A program made the position numbers and the translations under genes. From Streptomyces sp. NRRL S-455 (GTDB taxonomy: Bacteria; Actinomycetota; Actinomycetes; Streptomycetales; Streptomycetaceae), in the NCBI RefSeq assembly GCF_000717875.1, contig NZ_JOCT01000004.1:682001-746000 (forward strand): DNA of 64,000 bases. The letters run 5' to 3'. Positions 49,035 to 58,329 of this stretch are shown piece by piece. Each line of letters opens with the position of its first letter. The stretch's first letter is position 1. A model generated the notes under the pieces. That model did not search any database. It saw nothing but the letters and a program-made list of their open reading frames with translations, and was not told the origin of the DNA.

Positions 49035-49763
49035 TCAGGCCGTCGCGGCCCCGACCAGCAGCCCCAGGAAGGCACCCGCGATCAGGAACGGCCCGAACGC
49101 GATCGCCGTCTTGCGGTCGGCCCGCCGGGCGACGACGAGGGCCCCGCCGTACAGCGCGCCCAACAGAAACCCGGCGAAGGTGCCCAGCATCACGGTCGGC
49201 CAGCCGTACCAGCCGAGTACCGCTCCCGCGCCCAGGGCGAGCTTGACGTCGCCGAAGCCCATCCCCGCGGGGTTGATGAGGAACAGCACGAAGTAGCCGC
49301 CGCCCAGCGCGAGCGAGCCGAGCAGGGCGGTCGTCCACTCCCCCGCGTGCTCCGGCACGAGCGCGGTCAGGCCGAGCAGGACGAGTGCGGCCACGGCGAA
49401 CGGGAGCGTGAGCGGGTCGGGCAGTCGCCGCACCCGAAGGTCGACGACCGTCAGCAGCACTCCGACGGGCGCGAGCAGCAGCCACACGCCCAGCTCGGGC
49501 CGGGTACCGGTGGCGGCGGCGAGGACGGCGCAGACGAGGGCCGTGGCGATCACCAGTGGTGTCGTACGCGGCCCGTACGCGGCCCCCTCGCACTGCGGGC
49601 AGGAGGCCCGTCCCAGCCAGCCCTTGAGAGCGTGGCCGCCGGGGCACTCACGGCGCCACGGCTCCCCGGACGGTGCCGAGAACCGATAGGCCGCGCGCGG
49701 CAGGAACATCCCCGCCGCCGCGCCCCACAGCGCGGCGGCCGTGGCGAGGAGCCCGGTGTTCAT
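49035..49763 (-). CDS. A24-family prepilin peptidase
   Basis: 242 residues from ATG 49763. Six or seven helices. The catalytic aspartates are in V-D-L-R-V-R-R-L-P-D and G-F-G-D-V-K-L-A-L-G-A-G. Cysteines in E-C-P-G-G-H and S-C-P-Q-C recall the zinc site of the type IV enzymes. It would cleave prepilin-type signal peptides on the cytoplasmic face. No pilin or pilus assembly gene is in the window. Confidence 0.88.
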   Translation of the reverse strand: MNTGLLATAAALWGAAAGMFLPRAAYRFSAPSGEPWRRECPGGHALKGWLGRASCPQCEGAAYGPRTTPLVIATALVCAVLAAATGTRPELGVWLLLAPVGVLLTVVDLRVRRLPDPLTLPFAVAALVLLGLTALVPEHAGEWTTALLGSLALGGGYFVLFLINPAGMGFGDVKLALGAGAVLGWYGWPTVMLGTFAGFLLGALYGGALVVARRADRKTAIAFGPFLIAGAFLGLLVGAATA

Positions 49764-49847
49764 CCCACCGCGGGGATCGCGTCGCGCCGCGTCGGGAGCG
49801 ACTCCTCGAGCGGCGCCCGCTGGGTCGTGGTTCCCGCGGCTCCTGCA

Positions 49848-49883
49848 CTTCCCGTCGAGCTTCCCATCGAGCTTCCCGTCGAA
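49848..49883. repeat. 12-bp tandem repeat, 3 copies
   Basis: CTTCCCGTCGAG, CTTCCCATCGAG and CTTCCCGTCGAA follow one another upstream of the prepilin peptidase gene. Read on the other strand in one frame they encode D-G-K-L repeats, but no start with ribosome site supports translation. Confidence 0.85.
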
Positions 49884-50029
49884 CGGGACGAGCTTGAGAT
49901 GCGGCGTCGTGGCATGGCGGTGTCCCGGGGTCGTGTGTGGAGCGCCGTGAGGCGAACTGCGCGCGGAGAGGTGTGCAGAGCCTACAGAGATCCTATGAAC
50001 CCAAGAAAGTTGATGAAGCGGCAGCATGA

Positions 50030-50061
50030 AAAGGCCCCGGATCCGGAGATCCGGGGCCTTT
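50030..50061 (-). terminator. Strong intrinsic terminator after the double-glycine peptide gene
   Basis: AAAGGCCCCGGATC and GATCCGGGGCCTTT form a perfect 14-bp stem with loop CGGA, with T-runs at either side, 12 bases after the small gene's stop. Confidence 0.85.
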
Positions 50062-50072
50062 CGTTCGCGTCG

Positions 50073-50300
50073 TCAGTGAGCGACGGCGGCGTTGAGGTGG
50101 AGGTCCGCCGCGACGCCTTCCGGCGACACGGCGAGGCCCACGCCGCCGCCCAGGCCGGCGGTGACGCTTGCGGCCGTCGTCTCGACGTAGAGGCCGGCCG
50201 CGGCACCGGCACCCGCGGCGCCGCCCGCCTGGCCGCCGGCGATGGTGTCCAGGTCGGCGTCGGACATCTGGGCGGTCTCGATCTGCGGGGTGAGGGCCAT
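50073..50300 (-). CDS. 75-residue peptide with double-glycine leader-like motif
   Basis: 75 residues from ATG 50300 (GAAGGGA ten bases upstream). The start has M-S-D-A-D-L-D-T-I-A-G-G near residues 12-23, the acidic helix plus Gly-Gly form of bacteriocin and class-II RiPP leaders. The remaining 50 residues are Gly/Ala-rich, hydrophobic and contain no cysteine. A dedicated strong terminator follows and no modification or peptidase-transporter gene is adjacent. It could be an unmodified secreted peptide or merely a small glycine-rich protein. Function unknown. Confidence 0.7.
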   Translation of the reverse strand: MALTPQIETAQMSDADLDTIAGGQAGGAAGAGAAAGLYVETTAASVTAGLGGGVGLAVSPEGVAADLHLNAAVAH

Positions 50301-50673
50301 GGGGGGCGGTTCCCTTCGTATAAACAATTCGATCGTGCTCGAGCGCGACCGATCAAAGCACGTCGGGAGAACAGACGGCCAGTCACTGGTATTACTGCGC
50401 GCGGATTTCGGCGACCGCATTCATCTATGTGAATTTCCGGTCACCGAAATACCCACCACCTTCACACGTTCCGCCGTTGCGCGGTACAGGAGTGCAATGT
50501 GCGGCGCGGTTGGTGTGTGGCGCACAGTCCTTGCCCCGGTTTCTCGCGCCTTCACGGTGAACGGTGTGCAGATCCATCGAATGTTCCGACCAGCGGTTCA
50601 CCGACTGGGCACTCGCGAAGCCCCAGGTAGAGTGCCGCGCGGACAGTGATCGGACCGCGGGGGAGCGACACCG
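50301..50673. other. Divergent promoter region, AT-richer than its surroundings
   Basis: 373 bases between the small peptide gene and the membrane protein gene. It includes stretches such as TATAAACAATT next to the peptide gene's ribosome site, which stand out from the genome's composition. No clear -35/-10 pair or gene was identified. Confidence 0.45.
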
Positions 50674-52170
50674 GTGAGAGCAATAACGGCGAACGAGTCC
50701 TGCGCAGCGCGGACTTGGGCGAGCATCGGTGACCGTTCCCGCATACTCCGGCTGCTCCTTGCCCTCTGCACCATGACCGCCGTCTTCGCAACCGCGACCC
50801 CGGCCCGGGCGGCAGAGAGGCCCCCCGTCACCCAGGCCGCCTACCTCGCCGACCGCCTCCGCGAGAACCCCGTCCACATCACCGACCAACTCCCCCGCGA
50901 GATCCCGCGGTCCACCGCCCCCGACTTCGCCAGGCTCGCGAAGAGGACCGGCGTTCCGACCTACGTCCTGATCCTGCCCATGCATTCCGGCCCGGACGCC
51001 AAGCGGCTGCTCGGAGAGGTGCACGACCGGCTCGGGCGCGACGGGCTGTACGTCCTGTTCGAAGGGACGGACCTCGCGGAGGCCGCGGCCTACGGCGTCC
51101 GCGCCCCCACTGACGCCGCCGTCACCGTCGCGCTGTACGAACTCCCCTACGACGCAGGACCGTTGCGGCGCTTCGAGCGGTTCATCGACGTCATCGCGCA
51201 GGGCGGGGAGAAGGCCACCGCCCGAGCCGAGGCCGCTCGCGACAAGTACCAGGACCGTGAGCCCGCCGACATGTACATCGGCCCGTCCGACCGCCGCAAC
51301 CAGTCGCTCCTCACGGGGACCCTGCTGAGCGGTGTACCGCTGCTGATCATGCTCCTGGCCGGGTACGTGGGGCGCCGGCGCCGGCGGTCCGGGGCCGAGC
51401 GGCGCGTCCCCCGGTGGGTTGTGCCCGGCGTGGCCGCCCTCACCGCCACGGCCATCGCCGTCACCGCATCGGTCGTGTTCGACGAGACCAAGTCGAGCGC
51501 GGCGAAGCCGCCGACCCCCGCCGAGCTGGTCGCCCGCGTCGAACGCGTCGCGGCGGGTCTGAAGCAGGACCCCGTCTACGCCGACCCGGAGAGCCCTCGC
51601 GTGCTCGACTCCCCCCGGCTGAACCGGCTGCACGACCGGATCCGGGACTTCCGGCGCTCCGACGGCGGCGGCCCGGTGTACGTCTCCCTCGTGCCGCAGC
51701 CCTTCGAAAGCGAGGCGGCCGGCGACTCGGGGCTGTTCGCCGCCGCGGTGCACGCCAAGGTGGGCGAGGACGGGATATACGTCGTCGCCGATCCGGACGA
51801 CGGCACGATCGACGTCTTCAACCACGGGCTGCGCCTGGACTCCAACCACCTGTCCTTCGGCCTGCCGGACTCCGTCACGGTGGGCGACAGCAGCGGGGAC
51901 GAGGCCGACCCCCACCTCCTCGGCAAGCGCCTCGACACGCTGATGACCTTCCTCGACAAGACCCCGCGCACCGACCGGCCGCAGTTCGAGCCCGCCCCGG
52001 CCGACGCTCCGGAGGCCGACGAGAACACCCTCCCGCCCCTGTTCGCCACCGACTTCTGGCCCGGCCTGTTCACGGGCGCCGTCCTGGCACTCCTGTTGTG
52101 GGGTGTGGTGGCCGGGCTGACGCGGGCTTTCGGCCGCCTGCTGCGGTGGCGCTCCCCCGCGCCCGAGTAG
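50674..52170 (+). CDS. Membrane protein with duplicated extracytoplasmic domain
   Basis: 498 residues from GTG 50674 with GGGGGAG eight bases upstream. Signal-like start (cleavage near A-R-A-A-E), a domain at about 50-200, two helices (about 215-235, 250-270), a second similar domain (about 285-430), and a final helix (about 455-480). Both domains share a pattern like P-x-Y-V-x-x-x-P followed about 30 residues later by D-G-x-Y-V-x. This suggests internal duplication. Family not recognised with certainty; TPM-like folds are possible. Confidence 0.75.
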   Translation: MRAITANESCAARTWASIGDRSRILRLLLALCTMTAVFATATPARAAERPPVTQAAYLADRLRENPVHITDQLPREIPRSTAPDFARLAKRTGVPTYVLILPMHSGPDAKRLLGEVHDRLGRDGLYVLFEGTDLAEAAAYGVRAPTDAAVTVALYELPYDAGPLRRFERFIDVIAQGGEKATARAEAARDKYQDREPADMYIGPSDRRNQSLLTGTLLSGVPLLIMLLAGYVGRRRRRSGAERRVPRWVVPGVAALTATAIAVTASVVFDETKSSAAKPPTPAELVARVERVAAGLKQDPVYADPESPRVLDSPRLNRLHDRIRDFRRSDGGGPVYVSLVPQPFESEAAGDSGLFAAAVHAKVGEDGIYVVADPDDGTIDVFNHGLRLDSNHLSFGLPDSVTVGDSSGDEADPHLLGKRLDTLMTFLDKTPRTDRPQFEPAPADAPEADENTLPPLFATDFWPGLFTGAVLALLLWGVVAGLTRAFGRLLRWRSPAPE

Positions 52171-52196
52171 GCACCGCCTGCCCCGTGGCCCGTTGA

Positions 52197-53417
52197 TCAG
52201 CCGACCTGCCGGTCCTCCCGCAAGGCCGCGAACAGGGCACGGGCCCGCCGGTCGTCCCACTTCACCGCGCTGCCCTTGGAAGTCCGCAGATCCGGGTCGG
52301 CGACCGGCACGTTGAGCTGCCGGCCCGCGCCCGACGCCGCCTTCCGCAGCGCCTCGAACAACGACATGAGGTCGGGCAGCTCCGTACCCTCGTCCACGAT
52401 GAGCGTGTCGAGGCCGGCGCGCACGGTCGGGAGGGACTTGGACGGGTCGGCGAGGGTGGACGGGGTGGCCGCCTTGCGGGCCAGGGCGGCGAGGAATCTC
52501 TGCTGGTTGCGGGTGCGTCCCAGGTCGCCCTGGGCTTCCTGCTTGCGCTGCCGCACGAAGGCCAGGGCCTCGGCGCCGTCGAGGGTCTGGCAGCCGGCCG
52601 GCAGGTTCGCGCCGGAGTCCTTGTCCCGTACGGGCTTGTCCAGGCACATGTCGACGCCGCCGACGGCGTCCACGACGTCCACGAACCCGGCGAAGCCGAT
52701 CTCCGCGTAGTGGTCGACGCGCACACCGGTGTTGCGCTCGACGGTCCGCACGAGCAGGTCGGGGCCGCCCAGCGAGTACGCCGCGTTCAGTTTGTCCGGC
52801 GCGGCCCGGTAGCTCCGGCCGGTGTCGGGATCGACGTAGGGCGGGAGGGTGACCCAGGAGTCGCGCGGCAGGCTGAGCATGGTGGTGCCGTTCGCACCGG
52901 TGTGCAGCAGGATCACCGAGTCGGTACGGCGGCCGTCGGTGGAGCCGGTGTTCAGGTCCTTCCGGTCCTGCTCCGACAGTCCCTCGCGGCTGTCGGAGCC
53001 GACGACCAGGTAGGTGGTGCCCTCCCCCGCCCGCGCCCGGCCACTGAGCGTGCCGAGGTCGACCTCCTGGTTGAGCCGGGTGTCGGCCCAGACGTACGTA
53101 CCGGTGCCGGCGAGCAGGAGGGCGGCCGACAGCACGGCACCCGTCCGCACGAACCGGCGGCCCTTGCCGGCTCGGCGCCGCGGGTTCCTGCTGCCGCCCG
53201 GTCTGCCGCCGCCCCGCCGACCGCGCTCGTGGACGCCGCTGTCGTAGTAGCGGCCGGGCGCGGCGGGCGAGGACATGCCGGGCAGGGGGGCGGTGCGGGT
53301 CGAGGGCGGGGGTGCGGTACGGGGGGTCGGCGGGGACGCGAGAGAGGGCGCGGGCGGCTCCCGCCGTGGGGTCCACTCCGCAGGGGGTTGTCCCGGACGG
53401 TCGGTCCAGTCGCTCAT
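52197..53417 (-). CDS. LytR-CpsA-Psr family glycopolymer ligase
   Basis: 406 residues from ATG 53417. A Pro/Arg-rich cytoplasmic tail (about 1-95) precedes one helix. The LCP domain has V-V-G-S-D-S-R-E-G, R-T-D-S-V-I-L-L-H, S-L-P-R-D-S-W-V, and ends with A-F-V-R-Q-R-K and R-T-R-N-Q-Q-R-F-L-A-A-L, the residues that bind polyprenyl pyrophosphate. It would attach teichoic-acid-type or other polymers to peptidoglycan. It follows the glycosyltransferase gene by 34 bases in the same direction. Confidence 0.93.
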   Translation of the reverse strand: MSDWTDRPGQPPAEWTPRREPPAPSLASPPTPRTAPPPSTRTAPLPGMSSPAAPGRYYDSGVHERGRRGGGRPGGSRNPRRRAGKGRRFVRTGAVLSAALLLAGTGTYVWADTRLNQEVDLGTLSGRARAGEGTTYLVVGSDSREGLSEQDRKDLNTGSTDGRRTDSVILLHTGANGTTMLSLPRDSWVTLPPYVDPDTGRSYRAAPDKLNAAYSLGGPDLLVRTVERNTGVRVDHYAEIGFAGFVDVVDAVGGVDMCLDKPVRDKDSGANLPAGCQTLDGAEALAFVRQRKQEAQGDLGRTRNQQRFLAALARKAATPSTLADPSKSLPTVRAGLDTLIVDEGTELPDLMSLFEALRKAASGAGRQLNVPVADPDLRTSKGSAVKWDDRRARALFAALREDRQVG

Positions 53418-53451
53418 CGACGCCTCGAAGGTGCTGTGGGGGGCTCTCGGG

Positions 53452-55664
53452 TCAGCGCATCGGCACACTCCTATACGGGACGGGCCCACCGATCTGTTCA
53501 GCGGCCGTCCCGGACCGCTTCATCCGCTGCCACCTGAGCCGGCTCCCGAGCAGCAGCGCGACCAGCGACTGGATCACGACGAGATACATCAACTGCCGGT
53601 AGACGACGATCTGGAACGGCATCGACCACAGCGCCCGCACCGGTTCCCCGTCGAGTCTCAGCGCGTAACCGGAGCAGACGATCTGCACACCGAGGAACGC
53701 GAACCACACCGCGGCCGACTCCCACGGGTCCCGGAACAGCACCCCGTACAGGGCGTAGACGTCGATGACCGGAGCGAGCAGCGGCAGGGCGACCTGGAAG
53801 AGCGCGAGATACGTCAGCCCGCGCCGCCCGAACCGCCCGGCGGGCCCGGTGCTGAGGACGGCCCCGCGGTGCTTCCACATCGCCTGGAGGGTGCCGTAGC
53901 ACCACCGGTACCGCTGCCGCCACAACTGCCTGATGCTGCTGGGCACTTCGGTCCAGGCGACGGCGGACTCCTCGTACAGCACCCGCCAGCCGGCCCGCCA
54001 CAGGGCCATCGTCAGGTCGGTGTCCTCGGCGAGGGTGTCCTCGCTGACCCCGCCGACCCCGATCACCGCGTCCCGGCGGAACGCCCCGATGGCCCCCGGC
54101 ACGGTCGGCATGCACTCCAGCACCTCGAACATGCGCCGGTCGAGGTTGAACCCGAAGACGTACTCGAGGTGCTGCCAACGGCCCAGCAGACTGCGCCGGT
54201 TACCGACCTTGGTGTTGCCGCTGACGGCCCCGACGGCCGGATGCGCGAGCGGCTCGACGATCCGCTCGATGGCGTCGGCCTCGAAGACGGTGTCGGCGTC
54301 GACCATCACGACGATGTCGTGACGGGCATGGGCGAGACCGCGGTTGAGGGCGGCGGCCTTGCCGGAGTTGGGCTGCCGTACGACTTCCACCCGGGGATCA
54401 CCCATGTTCCCGGCGATATCGGCGGTCCGGTCGGTCGACCCGTCATCGATGACGACGACCTGCAACTCGCGATGACTGGAGTCGAGCAGCGACCGCAGGG
54501 TCGACCCGATCCCGGCCTCCTCGTTGTACGCCGGGACCAGCACGGTCACCGGCCCGGAAGTGTCCCGCATCCAGGGCGCTCCGGTCCGGAACCGCTCCAG
54601 CCGGCGCACATGGGCCCGGGCGAACATCGCGAGCAGCAACAGCCGCAGCACGCCCAGCCCGCCGGCCACCCCCAGAATCCAGATCATGGCGGTGGAGAAG
54701 ACCTGCCCGACACCGGTGGCCCAGATCAGCCCGCGCCCCAGCCACCGCTCCACGAGCGACGGCGACGCGTACGGGACGAGCCCGAGCCCTTCGGAGACGG
54801 TGGTGAACCGCTCGACGCTCCGGTTCCTCAGCAGCCCGCGCGCCTCCTGGTACGCGCTCTCCGTCTGGCTGAGCTGCCGGACGATGCCCCGCGCCGGCTT
54901 CCGCGCCCCCTTGTCGGCGGCCACGAGCACGTACCCGTAGCCGGTGGCCTGCCGCGCCGCCCGCCACTCGCGGCCGCACAGGGTGTCGGGGGTGGTGGTG
55001 CGCGGCATCCGCAGCAGATTGGTCCGCTGCCCGGTGGTCCCGGCGAGGGCGCTCTGGGTCAGCTCGAGCTCGGCCTGGAAGCGGGGCGCGGACGACTCCC
55101 CCAGCACAGCCCCGGTGTACGTGTTGGACCCGATCTCATGCCCCTCGGCACGGATGCGCCGCATCAGCTCCGGGTGGCGGGCGGCCTGAGCCCCGTGCAC
55201 GAAGAACGTGGCCCGCGCCCGGTTGGCCTTCAGCAGGTCCAGCAGCCGCGGGGTCCACACGGGGTCGGGACCGCCGTCGAAGGTGAGCGCGACGGTCCGG
55301 GCGGGCATCGAGCCGGTCCGTATCCCGTCCTGGTTGATCCCGATGACGGGCCCGCCCTTGGCGACGGCCTCCGGCACGGGCGAGGTACAGGGTGTCCGCG
55401 TCTTCGCGGCGTCGACCTCGTGCTGGGTCCAGCCCTCGAAGATCAGGAAGGCGAAGACGAGGGGGAGGGTGAGGGCGAGCAGCAGCCAGTGGGCGCGGGG
55501 GTCTCGGGACTGCTTGTGACGCCCTTTGCTGCGGCGGGGCGGGGTGTGGGGGGAGGTGACGGAAGTCAGGGGGCGCCACCTCCCCCGGCCACTTCTTCAC
55601 GGCCTCCTCGGGAGGCACCGCCTCGTCTCGGCTTCCGGCGCTTGGCAGTGTGGGGGGTGCGCAT
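53452..55664 (-). CDS. Glycosyltransferase family 2 fused to degenerate NodB-type domain; apparent frameshift near start
   Basis: The uninterrupted frame from GTG 55377 gives 641 residues, but coding extends upstream in that frame through a clear helix (W-L-L-L-A-L-T-L-P-L-V-F) to about 55574 with no ATG or GTG. A start at ATG 55664 in the neighbouring frame runs into TGA at 55568-55566, at a run of five C. One more base there would join the two. The N-terminal NodB-like domain has T-F-D-G-G-P, with a catalytic Asp replaced, and lacks the H-x3-H metal pair. The GT2 domain is intact: V-D-A-D-T, E-D-T-D-L and Q-R-Y-R-W, then helices. Confidence 0.85.
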
Positions 55665-55825
55665 GGGCCGCGAGTGTAGTTACGGGCCGCCGGTCGCATG
55701 GCCGTAACGGCAAACCTCACCGAACGCGGCGCCCCTCCGCTGCCGGTAGCCCGCCGTGCCCTTGCCGGCCCCGGGGGGCGCGCCCGCGCCGGCACTCCCC
55801 GCCCGGGTGGTGCCGGCGCCTCCGC

Positions 55826-56683
<858 letters not shown>

Positions 56684-56807
56684 CTAGCCCTCATGGCCTA
56701 GCGGCCCGCGTCCGGCCCCGCCGTCGGCCTGTGGGGCACGGCGGGCGCCTTCACCGCCACTCGGCGGAGGATGTTCAAACATTCGGGTGACGTGATCTTG
56801 ACCCCTA

Positions 56808-56835
56808 TTGCTTTCCGGTGCCCGCGTGCTAGGCT
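56808..56835 (+). promoter_or_regulatory. Candidate promoter of the cold-shock gene
   Basis: TTGCTT and TAGGCT are separated by 16 bases. The start would give an untranslated leader of about 150 bases, as is usual for cold-shock genes. Confidence 0.45.
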
Positions 56836-56870
56836 CATCGCAAGTTGCAGTTTGGTTTCCCTTGCAGTAC

Positions 56871-56901
56871 AGAGCCTGCGGAGCATGTGACCGCGGGCTC
56901 T
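56871..56901 (+). promoter_or_regulatory. Hairpin in the cold-shock 5' leader
   Basis: AGAGCCTGCGG and CCGCGGGCTCT form an 11-bp stem (one G-T pair) with a 9-base loop, about 90 bases before the start codon. Confidence 0.5.
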
Positions 56902-56993
56902 CGTCATTCTCAGACGTATGCAGTTGTGCAGAATTCATCTTCACACTTGCTGGTTCTGGAGCAGGGCAACCCTTTTGGGCCCAAGGAGGGCTT

Positions 56994-57197
56994 ATGGCTA
57001 CCGGAACCGTGAAGTGGTTCAACGCCGAAAAGGGCTTTGGTTTCATCGCCCAGGAGGGCGGCGGCCCCGACGTCTTCGTCCACTACTCCGCGATCAACGC
57101 GAGCGGCTTCCGTTCGCTCGAGGAGAACCAGCAGGTGTCTTTCGACGTCACGCAGGGCCCGAAGGGTCCGCAGGCTGAGAACGTCACGCCGGTCTGA
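56994..57197 (+). CDS. Cold-shock protein (CspA family)
   Basis: 67 residues from ATG 56994, with AAGGAGG four bases upstream. Typical single cold-shock domain with RNP1 K-G-F-G-F-I and RNP2 V-F-V-H-Y, and the opening T-G-T-V-K-W-F-N-A. Binds single-stranded RNA/DNA and acts as an RNA chaperone. A strong terminator follows. Confidence 0.97.
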   Translation: MATGTVKWFNAEKGFGFIAQEGGGPDVFVHYSAINASGFRSLEENQQVSFDVTQGPKGPQAENVTPV

Positions 57198-57211
57198 TCA
57201 GTAGTACCCAA

Positions 57212-57250
57212 GGAGCCCCCCGCCGTCAGGCGGCGGGGCTCCTGCCTTTT
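57212..57250 (+). terminator. Terminator after the cold-shock gene
   Basis: GAGCCCC and GGGGCTC, extended by CCGCC/GGCGG with one bulge, close a short loop and are followed by CTGCCTTTT. Begins about 15 bases after the stop. Confidence 0.8.
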
Positions 57251-57307
57251 CCCGGCCCAGCCGTCAAATGAATTCTCGCCGAATTCTGTCCGTGGGACGA
57301 TGAGCGG

Positions 57308-57586
57308 ATGCGGAAAGACGCGGAGAACGGCAGGGAAGACGGCGGGAGACCCGTCGACAGGCGTCTGGCGGCGGGCATGTCAGCCGGGCTGTCACTCGGC
57401 ACGGCCATGGGGATCGTGCTCGGAATGACCGTCTTCGACAACATCGGTTTGGGCCTGGCTCTGGGAGTGGGGTTCGGGACGGCGATCGGGACCGGGCTCG
57501 GGGTCGGAATGGGAGCCGGGAAGGGCCGCGAAGGCGAGGGGGAGGAGCGGTCACAGGACGGCCGGGGGGACGGAACCCTCCAGTAG
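57308..57586 (+). CDS. Small glycine-rich membrane protein
   Basis: 92 residues. Charged ends flank about 45 residues rich in Gly/Ala/Leu with repeated G-x3-G spacing (for example G-T-A-I-G-T-G-L-G-V-G), a glycine-zipper pattern. Eleven bases separate it from the methyltransferase gene. Family unknown. Ribosome site is weak. Confidence 0.6.
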   Translation: MRKDAENGREDGGRPVDRRLAAGMSAGLSLGTAMGIVLGMTVFDNIGLGLALGVGFGTAIGTGLGVGMGAGKGREGEGEERSQDGRGDGTLQ

Positions 57587-57597
57587 GGTCTCGGGCC

Positions 57598-58257
57598 ATG
57601 ACCGACGCCGACTTCCTGACCGAGACCCGCACCTTCTACGACGCCGTGGCCGAGGACTACGACGCCCACTTCGGCGACCACCTCGCGGCCAGGCCACTGG
57701 ACCGGGGGCTGATGGACGGTTTCGCGGGGCTCGTGGGCGAGGGAGGCGAGGTCGCCGACCTGGGGTGCGGGACCGGGAGAGTCACGGCGTACCTGGCGTC
57801 CAGGGGACTGTCGGTGTTCGGCCTCGATCTGTCGGAGTCGATGCTCGCGATCGCCCGGCGCGAGAACCCGGGCCTGCGGTTCGAGCAGGGCTCGATGCTG
57901 GACCTGGACGTGCCCGACGGCTCGCTCGACGGGGTCGTGTCCTGGTACTCCACGATCCACACCCCGGAGGACCGGCTGCCGGCGGTCTTCGCCGAGCTCG
58001 CCCGCGTCCTGCGCTCCGGAGGCCACCTGCTCCTCGCCTTCCAGACCGGCGACGAGCCCCGCCGCTACGAGGAGGCCTTCGGCCACCAGGTCGCACTGGA
58101 CTTCCGGCGACACCGGCCGGAGCGGATCACCCCCCTGCTGGCAGCCGCCGGCTTCGCGCTGCGGGCACGAACCGTCCGGGAGCCGGACGAGGCACTCGGC
58201 GAACCGACCGCCCAGGCGTTCCTGGTGGCCCGCAAGCGGCTGGAGGCGGCCTCCTAG
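57598..58257 (+). CDS. Class I SAM-dependent methyltransferase
   Basis: 219 residues. The SAM-binding motif V-A-D-L-G-C-G-T-G-R-V-T lies near residue 55, motif II D-L-S-E-S-M-L-A-I-A-R follows, and then L-D-G-V-V-S-W-Y-S. This is the small UbiE/BioC-like methyltransferase type. Substrate cannot be deduced. Confidence 0.88.
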   Translation: MTDADFLTETRTFYDAVAEDYDAHFGDHLAARPLDRGLMDGFAGLVGEGGEVADLGCGTGRVTAYLASRGLSVFGLDLSESMLAIARRENPGLRFEQGSMLDLDVPDGSLDGVVSWYSTIHTPEDRLPAVFAELARVLRSGGHLLLAFQTGDEPRRYEEAFGHQVALDFRRHRPERITPLLAAAGFALRARTVREPDEALGEPTAQAFLVARKRLEAAS

Positions 58258-58329
58258 CCGCGTTTCCCCGGAGCGGTCCTCCCCGGCACGCCGGGGGACG
58301 GGCGCGTCGAGCCGGGTACCGGCGTCCTC

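Larger units (their letters stand above)
49764..50072. other. Intergenic region upstream of the prepilin peptidase
   Basis: 309 bases holding the 12-bp tandem repeat and a strong terminator (50030-50061) that serves the small peptide gene to the right. No other gene seen. Confidence 0.55.

Noticed and set aside
49848..49883. Coding repeat (D-G-K-L) in an N-terminal extension of the prepilin peptidase
   Set aside because: No ribosome site supports the longer frame and the added sequence is unlike the family.
50425..53376. A 983-codon open frame on the minus strand
   Set aside because: It covers parts of three genes in a different frame or strand; composition is shadow-like.
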